Assembly: GCA_964481705.1 (NCBI GenBank)
Contig: CAYZUC010000004.1
Span: 1 to 64,000 of the forward strand
Source: CAYZUC01 sp964481705
Lineage (GTDB): Bacteria > Bacillota > Clostridia > Lachnospirales > Lachnospiraceae
Length of the DNA: 64,000 nt
Direction of reading: 5' to 3'
Positions 47,401 to 54,416 of the stretch are shown here, piece by piece. Position 1 is the stretch's first letter; each line of letters begins with the position of its first letter. Made by a program: the position numbers and the translations under genes. The notes beneath the pieces are model-generated. The model searched no databases. It had not been told where the DNA came from and saw nothing but the letters and a program-made list of their open reading frames with translations.

Positions 47401-50400
47401 ATGACAGAACAGATGGAAAGCTTTCTATTATTTCTACTACAACAGATGAGAATGGTAGTGTTGTTAATGGAACTCCAGTATTTACTAATGTGTACAAGGC
47501 AAAAGGAAGTGTAAGTCTTGATGCAGTTAAGACTCTGTATGGAAGAGAACTAAGAAATGAAGAGTTTACATTCCAGTTATTAGATGCAGATCATAAAGTA
47601 TTGGAAGAGGTTAAAAATACAAAGGATCCAAATGGAGCATATTCTGCAGTTGAATTTAAAAGTATTGAGTATTCGGAGGCAGATTTAAATAAGAGTCCTT
47701 TTGTATATTATGTTCGTGAGATATCCGGTAATGAGGCAAAGATGGATTATTCTCAGGAGATTTATACGGTAGAAGTTGATTTGAAGGATATGGGCGATGG
47801 AACTATCAAAGCAATTCCTACAAGAAAGACATCAGATTCTACCATTGTAGATCAGATGCAGTTCATCAATAATTATGAAGCAAGTGGTAAGCTTCAGTTA
47901 AACGGTGAAAAGAAACTTAGTGGTAATACGTTATCAGATACTAATAAGTTCACCTTTGTTCTGACAAATGAAAATAAGGATCAGGTTGAGAAAACGAATT
48001 CAGAACAGACAGTAGTTAATAATGGTAATACATTTGGCTTTGAGCCGATTACCTTTGATCAGAGTGATATCGGAAAGACATTTAAGTATAATGTATATGA
48101 GATTGACTCTAAAAAGCCAGGATATACCTACGATACTTCTAACTATCTTGTAACCGCTACGGTTAGTGATAAGGGTAACGGAGAGCTGAGAGTTGAACAG
48201 GAAATCACTTTAAATGGTAAGCCTGCTGAACTTATATTCAATAATGAGTATAATGCAAAAGGCAAAGCGAAAATCGAAGGTGATAAGGTACTGGTTGGAA
48301 GAAAACTGATTGACAATGAATTTACAGTCTTCATGCAGGAGACAAATGTTAACCACGATCAATCAGTTGGAAACGCTGTATCAACCAATGTTGTTAATGG
48401 AGAGTTTTCGTTTGATGTAGACTATAATCAGAATGATATTGGAAAGACATTCTATTACAAGTTATGGGAACAAAAAGGAAACCTTCCGAACATCACATAT
48501 GACGAGACTCCAATTTACGTAACAGTCCAGGTAGAAGATGACGGTAATGATAACGACAATGATTTAGATGTTACAGTTGATTATAGTAAGAATGGTAAAG
48601 CATTACCGGACGGTGCTGTTATTATCAATGAATTTGTATCACAAAATGAAATCGTACTTCATGCAGTAAAGAACCTGGAAGGAAGAACCCTCGAAGAAGG
48701 ACAATTTACCTTTACAGCAGTGGGTGAAAACGATGGATATAAGAGTACGGTTAAAAATGCGGCTGATGGAACAATCCTATTTGATAAGATTACCTATAAT
48801 CAAGATGATGTAAACGCAAGACCATATGAGTACACCATCACAGAAAGTGAAAAAGATGGTAATGGATATGTGATCAGCAGGTTCGTATACAAAGCTTTTG
48901 TTACGGTAAGCCTTGTTGATAATCAGGTTGAAACGAGTGTAATTTATAAGGATGATAAAGGCAACGTAATTAGTACCAAATATCCGGAATTCAAGAATAC
49001 TTATACAGCTTCTGGAAATACATCTGTATCAGGCTTAAAGGTTATTCCTGAGCTGGAGAGACCATTGTCTGCAAATGAATTTACTTTCATACTTGAGGAT
49101 GAAGAGGGAAATGTAGTATCCACAAGTAAAAATGGGGCAAATGGAGAATTTGCATTCTACTTTAGCTATACACAGGATGATTTAAAAGGTGCAGAGTCCA
49201 AGGAGTATAAGTATACAATAAGTGAGGTAAAAGAAAGCTTACCGGGAATCGCATACGATCCAAGCGTATATGACGTTGTAGTAACAGTAAAAGACCAAAA
49301 GAATGGTACCTTAGATGTGAAAGCAACGACAAAGCTTAGAGGAACAGTCGAACAGACAGGACTGATTAACGGTGTGAAATCTTTCTTCTCAAATATTGCA
49401 GAACGAATCAGTGATACTCCTGAAGTAGTATTTGAAAACCACTATAAATCTATAGAAATTGGTAAAGTGGCAAAGAATGCACCATCAGGCAACTTCTTAG
49501 AAGGTGCAGAATTAGCAATTACAAAGGACAAAGAAGGAAAACAAATTGTAACTCAGTGGAAGTCAGAGAATAAGACTTACGTATTACCATTTGATTTACT
49601 AAGTGTAGATACTACCTATTATCTTGTTGAATTGAATGCACCGAAGGGATATATTATTTCAGAGCCTATTCCATTCTACATTTCCAGTCAGGATGGTAAA
49701 GTATACGTAGGTGAAAACAACAAGGGAGTAGAAGCTGATGGTAATCTGATTGTTATGGTAGATGATCCTATCGAAATCAATATCAGCAAGAGAAATATTA
49801 CCGGTACAGAAGAAATCCCGGGAACTACCTTGGGTATTTATGAAGATGGATTAAGTGGCAATAAGATATATGGATGGACCACAGTATCCGGTGCATCAAC
49901 GATGATTCCGGAGAAGATATTATCTATTAATACAAAGTATCAGCTTGTTGAAGAAAAAGCACCGCAGGGATACTCTAAGACGAAAGCTATTCGCTTTATG
50001 CTGGATAGCAACGGAAAAGTTAATATTCTCAATGATAATGGCGATGTCGTTGGCGCAGTTGAAAACGGTAAAGTGGTTTCTGAGAATAATACACTTGTAA
50101 TGATGGATAAAGAGTTATCCTTGTCTATCAACAAAATTGATATCGTAAGTGACAAGGAATTGGCAGGAGCGGTATTAACAATACTTGATAAGAATAACAA
50201 GGTAATTGACAGGTTTACATCAACCGGAGAACCAAGAGCTATTTCAGCAAATCTTTTAACAGCTGGAGAAGAGTATACTTTACATGAAGAAATGGCACCA
50301 GTTGGTTATGATACAACGGCAGATGTTGTATTCAAGATTGATGAAGATGGTAAAGTATTTGTAAAAGATGAAAACGGAACATTCGTTGAATCAGCATCCA

Positions 50401-51164
50401 AGATGGTTGTAATGAAAGATAAGCCATGGGGAACGGTTAAGTTACTTAAGACTGGTCCGGTAAGTATGAATCAGACTCTTTCTGGAGCAAACTTTGAATT
50501 ATATGCTGCAACACCGCAGAATCCTGTTCAGGCAGCTGCAGGAAAGCTATTAGATGGAGATGTTTACTATCTTGTGGAAGCTGCTTATGTATCAGATGGT
50601 GTTTATGATGTAAAGGGAGACGGCTCTAAGGTTAGGGCGTTAACCGTAGCTGCTGATGGTAGCTTGAATGTAAAGGGTCTTCCATGGGATAAGTATTACT
50701 TCATGGAGACAAAAGCACCAGACGGATATGAGATTCGCAAGGATGAAGATGGTGTTACTCCATTGATTTATACCTTCGAGATTAGTGGAGCGAAAGGCGA
50801 AGCAGGTGTTTATGTAGATATCGGAAAGATTGAGAACTTTGTGGAAGAGACCGAGCCGCCAACAAGCTCAAGTTCATCTTCAAGTTCAAGTTCAAGCTCA
50901 AGTACGACTAAGAAAACAACAAAGAAAAAGACAACATCTTCCACCACTCATGATGAGGAGAATCCACCAACAACAAATATCACAACCAGTGTGATTGGAC
51001 TTGTTGGAGGACCTACCACAGGAGTACTTGGAGCAGTGGCTTCACCAATTACAGCAGATGATCTCAATATGGGATTCTGGGCTATCCTATTTGCATTATC
51101 AGGAGCAGCAGTGGTATGTATCTTTATAAGCAGTAAAAAGAAAAAGAAACGTTCTTCAAAGTAA
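41418..51164 (+). CDS. Giant sortase-anchored adhesin with 17 isopeptide-type repeats
   Basis: A 3,248-residue surface protein. In order: signal peptide (residues 1-~39); a Glu-rich segment (~40-135); a choice-of-anchor-A-like domain (~150-440; HMVGSFAVGGDG ... SGSEGHMWPYNG); 17 FctA/Spy0128-like domains of ~130 residues; four SpaA/Cna-B-like domains (~2678-3146; APKGY, APQGY, APVGY, APDGY); a Ser/Thr/Lys-rich stalk; the sorting signal SPITADD; a membrane helix; and KKKKKR. SPITA departs from LPxTG-type motifs in having Ala for Gly. ATG 41418 follows GGAG and fits the signal peptide; the 22 codons before it do not. It is probably a long stalk carrying a tip domain for host or substrate adhesion. 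Ligand unknown. Confidence 0.92.
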   Translation: MGRKRVKATIAFLVLVAMLTQSSYSAIANISNSHSVFAGEEAAAVINEESVEEPVEEALPGEEGAAVDLPSDEIPAENVEEPDIEEIIEEPTEDAPLSEDDSTVEEIIEVSENDVVDVVSDNVIFGEDTDKLIGGTTNDTLLGNGGNYSLDYILNHYNIFIKEDVIPIPGTSNLQHMVGSFAVGGDGTFSNIGLGDKFYHPASSYVKGDFNLTGDFNNGHNGKDVQKEYFGTSNMNKTSGWWGWNRDGYSWMKILFTDNYIDFDAAFDSIKSEASAIKGKTKITKSMIQNKTATDGVRWSNENGLRVTLEVGRSYDFETFDGIKSINFNTENYRDSSDTTITSSVQRVDNFPICYFNNKQFAAIYQGSDKQMDDVGMSIVYLLPNATYVHNDGSTDIVGHLVAPNAYVEYQGSNYNGCVVAKRFASGSEGHMWPYNGHTFKPTESGFKAYKTVNGSAPNGEQIFNFSLDKWNTSSNKWENIQTKQNNGSDVEFDNIRYSKAEDEGTYYYRISETTGGTAGYNIDTVKYIVKDVVTNKGTESNVELVCNSTYYKCGEVSQINSGNMITDGTKVVFNNTSVPRNGSIVLSAKKTINKTSKPSDFSDSTFKFTLKDAKGNVLSKATNNGDGEVTFAPIEYTEKGTYTYTITEEAKDGYICDTTSHKVVVDVVDDPDDYSLFKCIIKEPTSNNGVTVINNDIELDGYAVINGKKFLDGKKPAAGLFSFSLYQIVNGQEKKLGDSVTNDANGNFEFPKITGFTLADVGKTFKYVVREDVGNDSAYIYSDSYFNVTVTPELKQDPVTKKNILVCNAINNGGGDIVFYNTSNDGKTWTPLASKVLTGIEMKDGDFTFNLEPIKSYGAVVENATQQKHNVGNFVNFDEVKFYQAGEYYFKISEVNGGKDNYTYDDVVYYAKVVVTGGKTGEINPPVVTYSKDKSFIQGNNNVVLIDPNGGQNIVFQNSYNANCEEQITGLKKVTGNYKMKASEFQFELVQTDETYQNQLPGTKVEHVGNKEDGTFAFNKFIFSNDDIGKTFYYTVKETGADNDKIICDETIYNVKIEVKYDRDHNVLSAVKTIEDSNEIVFTNLFINDASSQIQAKKVMSKEGTQVPLIKGAFSFDLYRGAGDLKAENLFQTKKNQDGGLVQFDQINYVLSDMGGKSERSFVYTIVENYDNKLPGYTYSTKKYTATIKVQRVGNDLVASQPVYRDENGVEVNEAVFENRYDASCEAEIKGDKTVIKGNEIFTGNQIPDDLYTFKLTDSNGADVPGVGLVTNKNGAFAFTKLTYTQTGTYEYKVKEIAGDEPNTTYDKTIYNVKVVVKNDASTGKLNAVVTYSNGTATTDKASFTNYQFNQTEINFFAKKTLDGKKLNKGEFKFRLSDVTDSGNVKNFDASNDENGNVNFDYSKKFTKSDIGNVYKYQIRELIPTVKEKYYNYDETVYDITVRINDDGKGNPVAVKEITANNSGSSKNVENDVVTFHNEYSAKGKVEFSGKKSLVGRSLNPNEFEFVLRDADGNVIEKTTNSGNFIDGKNSFTFERSFTQADLNGQNSKDFFYYVEEIQGTKTGIVYDSRVYAVKVTVTDNGEGKLNTEKFVKCLSSEEADAKKDNTSWWTKIKDQLVKFIFSLTTDDIEFKNVYKNDIQIQFDAVKTLDGRDINHSKKFAFNIKGGVTNGAPDNSMYLDETVYNNGEKVVFPEINYDQDDINKTFTYVITETTNDGDGYTCDRSKYIYTVMPRYEANDGTMYLEKSLVKDNSIADKVVFKNKYDAVGNYKIDGTKNMTGRDMSAGEFTFTMSEVDASGKVVNTFDNVTNETEGKTSGFAFENITYTLDDIGEHTYLISENKGTAANVTYDDSYFKVVVTVDDKAGNGILGVSAKKTKVLSDGTEIAVSDVVFNNVYVADNEVPFSAQKRLEGKTLTDEKFTFALSELFSNGQEKVIETVENDGSVISFKNIHYKSDVATDLGTHIYKIRETSPEKAGYTNSNEVYTITVQVANDRTDGKLSIISTTTDENGSVVNGTPVFTNVYKAKGSVSLDAVKTLYGRELRNEEFTFQLLDADHKVLEEVKNTKDPNGAYSAVEFKSIEYSEADLNKSPFVYYVREISGNEAKMDYSQEIYTVEVDLKDMGDGTIKAIPTRKTSDSTIVDQMQFINNYEASGKLQLNGEKKLSGNTLSDTNKFTFVLTNENKDQVEKTNSEQTVVNNGNTFGFEPITFDQSDIGKTFKYNVYEIDSKKPGYTYDTSNYLVTATVSDKGNGELRVEQEITLNGKPAELIFNNEYNAKGKAKIEGDKVLVGRKLIDNEFTVFMQETNVNHDQSVGNAVSTNVVNGEFSFDVDYNQNDIGKTFYYKLWEQKGNLPNITYDETPIYVTVQVEDDGNDNDNDLDVTVDYSKNGKALPDGAVIINEFVSQNEIVLHAVKNLEGRTLEEGQFTFTAVGENDGYKSTVKNAADGTILFDKITYNQDDVNARPYEYTITESEKDGNGYVISRFVYKAFVTVSLVDNQVETSVIYKDDKGNVISTKYPEFKNTYTASGNTSVSGLKVIPELERPLSANEFTFILEDEEGNVVSTSKNGANGEFAFYFSYTQDDLKGAESKEYKYTISEVKESLPGIAYDPSVYDVVVTVKDQKNGTLDVKATTKLRGTVEQTGLINGVKSFFSNIAERISDTPEVVFENHYKSIEIGKVAKNAPSGNFLEGAELAITKDKEGKQIVTQWKSENKTYVLPFDLLSVDTTYYLVELNAPKGYIISEPIPFYISSQDGKVYVGENNKGVEADGNLIVMVDDPIEINISKRNITGTEEIPGTTLGIYEDGLSGNKIYGWTTVSGASTMIPEKILSINTKYQLVEEKAPQGYSKTKAIRFMLDSNGKVNILNDNGDVVGAVENGKVVSENNTLVMMDKELSLSINKIDIVSDKELAGAVLTILDKNNKVIDRFTSTGEPRAISANLLTAGEEYTLHEEMAPVGYDTTADVVFKIDEDGKVFVKDENGTFVESASKMVVMKDKPWGTVKLLKTGPVSMNQTLSGANFELYAATPQNPVQAAAGKLLDGDVYYLVEAAYVSDGVYDVKGDGSKVRALTVAADGSLNVKGLPWDKYYFMETKAPDGYEIRKDEDGVTPLIYTFEISGAKGEAGVYVDIGKIENFVEETEPPTSSSSSSSSSSSSSTTKKTTKKKTTSSTTHDEENPPTTNITTSVIGLVGGPTTGVLGAVASPITADDLNMGFWAILFALSGAAVVCIFISSKKKKKRSSK
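42740..49446 (+). repeat. 17 tandem FctA/Spy0128-like domain repeats in the adhesin gene
   Basis: Repeats average ~394 bp and are diverged in DNA sequence, so they are old. Each unit opens with a Lys-containing strand (e.g. AKKTLDGKKL, AVKTLYGREL), has a central Y-x-[VI]-x-E strand and closes with [VIF]-x-x-N before an aromatic residue or a turn (e.g. VTFHNEY, PVFTNVY). The Lys, Glu and Asn needed for a self-formed isopeptide bond can be read in all 17. Confidence 0.85.
50865..50910 (+). repeat. Hexanucleotide Ser-coding microsatellite
   Basis: Near-perfect TCAAGT/TCAAGC/TCATCT units encode 12 consecutive Ser just before the Thr/Lys stalk. Six-base slippage would change stalk length in steps of two residues without breaking the frame. 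Confidence 0.7.
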
Positions 51165-51186
51165 AGCAATAATTGATTTGTAAACT

Positions 51187-51217
51187 GGACTCCGTTACCG
51201 TTCGTGTAACGGAGTCC
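51187..51217. terminator. Perfect 12-bp hairpin after the adhesin gene
   Basis: GGACTCCGTTAC (51187-51198) pairs with GTAACGGAGTCC (51206-51217) around a 7-nt loop. No T-run follows. It probably marks or protects the adhesin mRNA 3' end, but it is not a textbook intrinsic terminator. Confidence 0.55.
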
Positions 51218-51257
51218 AAATAATATTGTGTTATATTGATTTTTCTTGAAATAGTAG

Positions 51258-51286
51258 TTGACATTACTTATCAAAATGTGTATTAT
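51258..51286 (+). promoter_or_regulatory. SigmaA promoter of the riboswitch-CAP transcript
   Basis: TTGACA (51258-51263), 17-bp spacer, TATTAT (51281-51286). Transcription would begin about 10 nt before the first aptamer. Confidence 0.75.
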
Positions 51287-51300
51287 ATAAGTAGAAATAA

Positions 51301-51384
51301 ATAGTAAGCAAACTTATTGAAAGATAAGGACGCAAAGCTTAAGGGTCTACCCTCGTGAGAGATAGATAGCCAGCTGCCGGCGTA
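51301..51384 (+). ncRNA. c-di-GMP-I (GEMM-I) riboswitch, first of a tandem pair
   Basis: The conserved GEMM-I signature is present in order: GCAAAC, a GAAA-capped hairpin (CTTAT-TGAA-AGATAAG), GGACGCAAAGC, a second hairpin (GGGTCTACCCTCGTGAGAGATAGATAGCC) and the closing GCTGCC. It is followed by a terminator (51395-51427), which suggests transcription control. Confidence 0.92.
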
Positions 51385-51394
51385 AGCCGTAAGT

Positions 51395-51427
51395 TAAGCC
51401 AATGTCCTTTGATATGGCTTATTTTTT
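51395..51427 (+). terminator. Intrinsic terminator of the first c-di-GMP riboswitch
   Basis: TAAGCCA (51395-51401) pairs with TGGCTTA (51415-51421), then TTTTTT. It lies 11 nt after the first aptamer, so it is the likely expression platform. Confidence 0.75.
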
Positions 51428-51456
51428 ATTTTAGGAACTTTGAACGAGAAGACTAA

Positions 51457-51536
51457 ATATGGGCAAACTTATCGTGAGATAAGGACGCAAAGCTAGAGGG
51501 CCTGTTCCAGAAAGAATAGGTAGCCAGTTGCCGGAT
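51457..51536 (+). ncRNA. c-di-GMP-I (GEMM-I) riboswitch, second of a tandem pair
   Basis: This aptamer repeats the full signature: GGGCAAAC, CTTAT-CGTG-AGATAAG, GGACGCAAAGC, a variable hairpin with GGTAGCC and AGTTGCC. No T-run follows. Its 3' end overlaps GGAT-AC-TCCGA (51533-51543), which can pair with TCGGAATCC (51566-51574). This offers a mutually exclusive stem about 30 nt before the CAP gene ribosome binding site. Confidence 0.92.
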
Positions 51537-51620
51537 ACTCCGAATGTATCTGATAAGAATTTAGATCGGAATCCAGCCTTCCATATTAGTTTTCCACATC
51601 AGGAAGATGAGGAAAATGAA

Positions 51621-52118
51621 ATGAAGAAAGCGAAACTCGTTATTAAGGCTATGATACTTACTTTCGTAATGACGATGATGGTATCGATACCTGTATTTGC
51701 AGAAGATGTTTCCCAGGTGAATGACCAACTGTTGACGGACATAAATAACCTGAGAGCTTCTCAAGGCTTGAGCGCATTATCACTTGACAGCCAGTTATGT
51801 GGTTATGCAAACGTAAGAGCACAAGAGGCATCTTCAGCTTGGAGTCACACCAGACCTGATGGATCTCAGGGATGTGACATGATAAGTGCAAGTAAATGGC
51901 GAGGTGAGAACTTATCCTATGTACAGTATTCAGGATTTGGCTTTTCTTCGGAGGAACAAGCCCAGGCAGCCCAGCTGATGTATGATAATTTAGTTGCTTC
52001 CCCTACTCACTACAGCAATATGGTTTTTGGTTCTTATACAAGGATTGGGATTGCTACTTATGTTTCAGATTCAGGTTCCGGTACAAAACTTACAACTGCT
52101 TACATGTTCTCTAACTAG
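51621..52118 (+). CDS. Secreted CAP (SCP/PR-1-like) domain protein
   Basis: A 165-residue protein with a signal peptide (MKKAKLVIKAMILTFVMTMMVSIPVFA, cleaved near residue 27) and one CAP domain: INNLRASQGLSAL, the SHTRPDG His, the GENL Glu and PTHYSNMVFGSYTRIGIA. CAP proteins occur in all kingdoms, and bacterial ones are often surface or wall associated with unclear activity. The start at 51621 has GAGG 8 nt upstream; the longer frame would run back into the second riboswitch. Two c-di-GMP-I riboswitches in its leader show that its expression follows cellular c-di-GMP. Confidence 0.9.
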   Translation: MKKAKLVIKAMILTFVMTMMVSIPVFAEDVSQVNDQLLTDINNLRASQGLSALSLDSQLCGYANVRAQEASSAWSHTRPDGSQGCDMISASKWRGENLSYVQYSGFGFSSEEQAQAAQLMYDNLVASPTHYSNMVFGSYTRIGIATYVSDSGSGTKLTTAYMFSN

Positions 52119-52261
52119 ACTAATGATAAATTGCGGAGGGGCGTTGGTATATCCAATGCTTCTTTTGCGTTGTGCAGATTTTTAGTTTACAAATCAAATG
52201 GTTTATTATAATATCAATATTGGGTTTGTAAATTATGTAAGTTTCTGAAATGAGGTATGCT

Positions 52262-54319
52262 ATGTCAGTAAAGCTGAATCCAAGAGATTATAAGTGTAAA
52301 TCTTGCGGGGCTCCAATTCGATTAAGAAAGTTTAGCAAAATAATTCGCTGCGAGTATTGTGGCTGTGAGTATTCTATAGAGGAACAGGTACCGAATCAAA
52401 ATAAACAAGATCAATATCGATATCAAACAACTACGGAATCCGAAATTAGAAGTATTGATCCGGATAAGAAAAGACGACTGACAGCTTTAACGTTATTGGT
52501 TATTGGTTTATTATTTCTCCCTGTCTTGTTTACAATAGGTGTGGAAGTGTTTCAGACTCTTAGAGAAGAACCACAAGAACGGCACTATGATGTTACAGAT
52601 GTTCCATCCGCGGTTATTGAAAACAGTAAACCGGAAAATGAAACAATAAAAGAGAATTGCGAGAGACTGAAAACGGAGTTTGCAGAAAAAGTATTTGGAA
52701 AGAGCCCCGAGGACCTCACAAATGAAGATTACGAGCGTGTCAAATATCTCGATTTTGATGTTGTAACGTATGATTCCTGCGTTGAATTCGAATATATCCT
52801 GGATTCCTATCAGGATGAAAATATCGTTCTCTCCATTCATAAATTACAATTACCACTTACCGGTGACATGTATGAATATCAATTTATGAGTAATGAAGAT
52901 CTAAATTCTCTTTATGAGAATTTTCATGGAATAGAAGTAGTAGATTTACACGAATATCAACTTGATACACTAGATTATAATACTTTTCCCAGACTTCGTC
53001 ATATTATCTATCATGATACACCAGACGAAGAGAGAATGAAGCAGTATTTACCGGTGGATCAGATTGAATGGATGGACCTTGAGGATGTTGATAGTTTGGA
53101 TGGACTTCAGTGCTTTACAAATCTAGAAACAATACAAGTTGATTATTCCAATATTTCAGATTTGACTCCATTGGCATCAATCCAGAATTTGAAGGAACTT
53201 CGTCTGATTGATAATCAAATTGCAGAGTATAAACAGCTTTCGAAGCTGCAAAATCTTGAAGCAATCTATTTAGATGCAAATGGAGATGATGTTAAGGTAG
53301 TCAATTTCCTTACGGATTTATCGCAACTGCGAGAATTGGCAATAGTGGATACTTCTATTTTAAATCTAAATTTTTTGGAGAGTCTACCTGATTTAACAAA
53401 ATTAACCATTGCGAACAACAGAGAATTAAGCGACTATAGTGGTTTCGCGTATGCTAAAGGTTTAACGGATTTGACCTTGGATTTGAAAAGTACGAACGGA
53501 TTAACCGAATTGGATCTTTCAGCAATGCAGAAGCTCACAGAGATTCGAAATCTGTCACTGTGTTGTGTTTACGATGATGAAGTATTGAAGAACATGACAA
53601 AGATGGAAACGCTCCGTATGGACATCCTGATGGGCGACAGTCTTCCGGAATATTTACCTGTAATGAAGAACCTTCGGGAATTATATCTTACGAATATGAT
53701 AACTGTGCCCGGAGATTATACATTTTTGAGTGATTTTGAACATTTGGAAACATTGGATGTAAGTGGTACTGATTTTGTTAGTGATGTCAGTGGACTTTTT
53801 CGTGTAAATCAGATAAAATCATTAAATTTAAGTGGTTGTCAAATGGGGATTAATCCAGAAGAATTATGTGGGGATTATTCTAATCTCGAAGAGTTAAATC
53901 TGTCTGGATTGAGAATCGATAATTCCTATTACAGCTATGATACTTGTGAGAATTGTTATTTTGATACGATGACCATACAAGATTTTATGAAACGCTTTCA
54001 GAAAGCTTCCGGGTTAAAGAAGCTTAATCTATCATACATAGAGATGACATCCTTTGATTTCTTGAAGAATTACCCGGAACTAGAGGAGCTTCGTCTAAAC
54101 AATTGTGACATTACTTCTATTAATAACGAGCAATGGTCAACATTGACGAATATGAAACATTTGGAGCTTAGCGATAATCAAGTGGAATCTCTAGATTTCA
54201 TAGGGAACTATAAAAATCTTGAGTATTTGGATATTAAAAATAATTACATCACAGATGATTCCGTGTTGGATGGAATAACTACTTTAAAAGAATATTATGC
54301 AGATGGAAATCCTTTATAA
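52262..54319 (+). CDS. Zinc-ribbon, single-pass, leucine-rich-repeat protein
   Basis: A 685-residue protein. An N-terminal zinc ribbon (CKSCGAPIRLRKFSKIIRCEYCGCEYS, residues ~11-36) should be cytoplasmic. A membrane helix follows (LTALTLLVIGLLFLPVLFTIGVEVF, ~69-92). The remaining ~590 residues start with an acidic stem and then carry about 14-16 irregular leucine-rich repeats (NISDLTPLASIQNLKELRLIDNQ; LEYLDIKNNYITDDSVL) predicted to be outside. ATG 52262 has GAGG 6 nt before it. It may be a surface recognition or sensing protein next to the adhesin module; no enzyme domain is seen. Confidence 0.85.
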   Translation: MSVKLNPRDYKCKSCGAPIRLRKFSKIIRCEYCGCEYSIEEQVPNQNKQDQYRYQTTTESEIRSIDPDKKRRLTALTLLVIGLLFLPVLFTIGVEVFQTLREEPQERHYDVTDVPSAVIENSKPENETIKENCERLKTEFAEKVFGKSPEDLTNEDYERVKYLDFDVVTYDSCVEFEYILDSYQDENIVLSIHKLQLPLTGDMYEYQFMSNEDLNSLYENFHGIEVVDLHEYQLDTLDYNTFPRLRHIIYHDTPDEERMKQYLPVDQIEWMDLEDVDSLDGLQCFTNLETIQVDYSNISDLTPLASIQNLKELRLIDNQIAEYKQLSKLQNLEAIYLDANGDDVKVVNFLTDLSQLRELAIVDTSILNLNFLESLPDLTKLTIANNRELSDYSGFAYAKGLTDLTLDLKSTNGLTELDLSAMQKLTEIRNLSLCCVYDDEVLKNMTKMETLRMDILMGDSLPEYLPVMKNLRELYLTNMITVPGDYTFLSDFEHLETLDVSGTDFVSDVSGLFRVNQIKSLNLSGCQMGINPEELCGDYSNLEELNLSGLRIDNSYYSYDTCENCYFDTMTIQDFMKRFQKASGLKKLNLSYIEMTSFDFLKNYPELEELRLNNCDITSINNEQWSTLTNMKHLELSDNQVESLDFIGNYKNLEYLDIKNNYITDDSVLDGITTLKEYYADGNPL

Positions 54320-54351
54320 CATGCTTTTTTTCGATGCATGTGTTATATTAG

Positions 54352-54380
54352 TTGAAAATGAAGGGTGCTTATGCTACTAT
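54352..54380 (+). promoter_or_regulatory. Possible promoter of tyrS
   Basis: TTGAAA (54352-54357) and TACTAT (54375-54380), 17 bp apart. No T-box features are present in the short leader. Confidence 0.4.
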
Positions 54381-54416
54381 TAGTCAGTAGGTGAAAAAGG
54401 CGTAGGAGGAATAGAA

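Noticed and set aside
42740..49446. CRISPR-like or phage repeat array
   Set aside because: The repeats are diverged protein-domain repeats of ~394 bp inside one long open frame, with no short identical repeats or spacers.
51187..51217. Hairpin as an attachment site or mobile-element end
   Set aside because: No paired copy, integrase or target duplication nearby; a 3'-end or terminator role is simpler.
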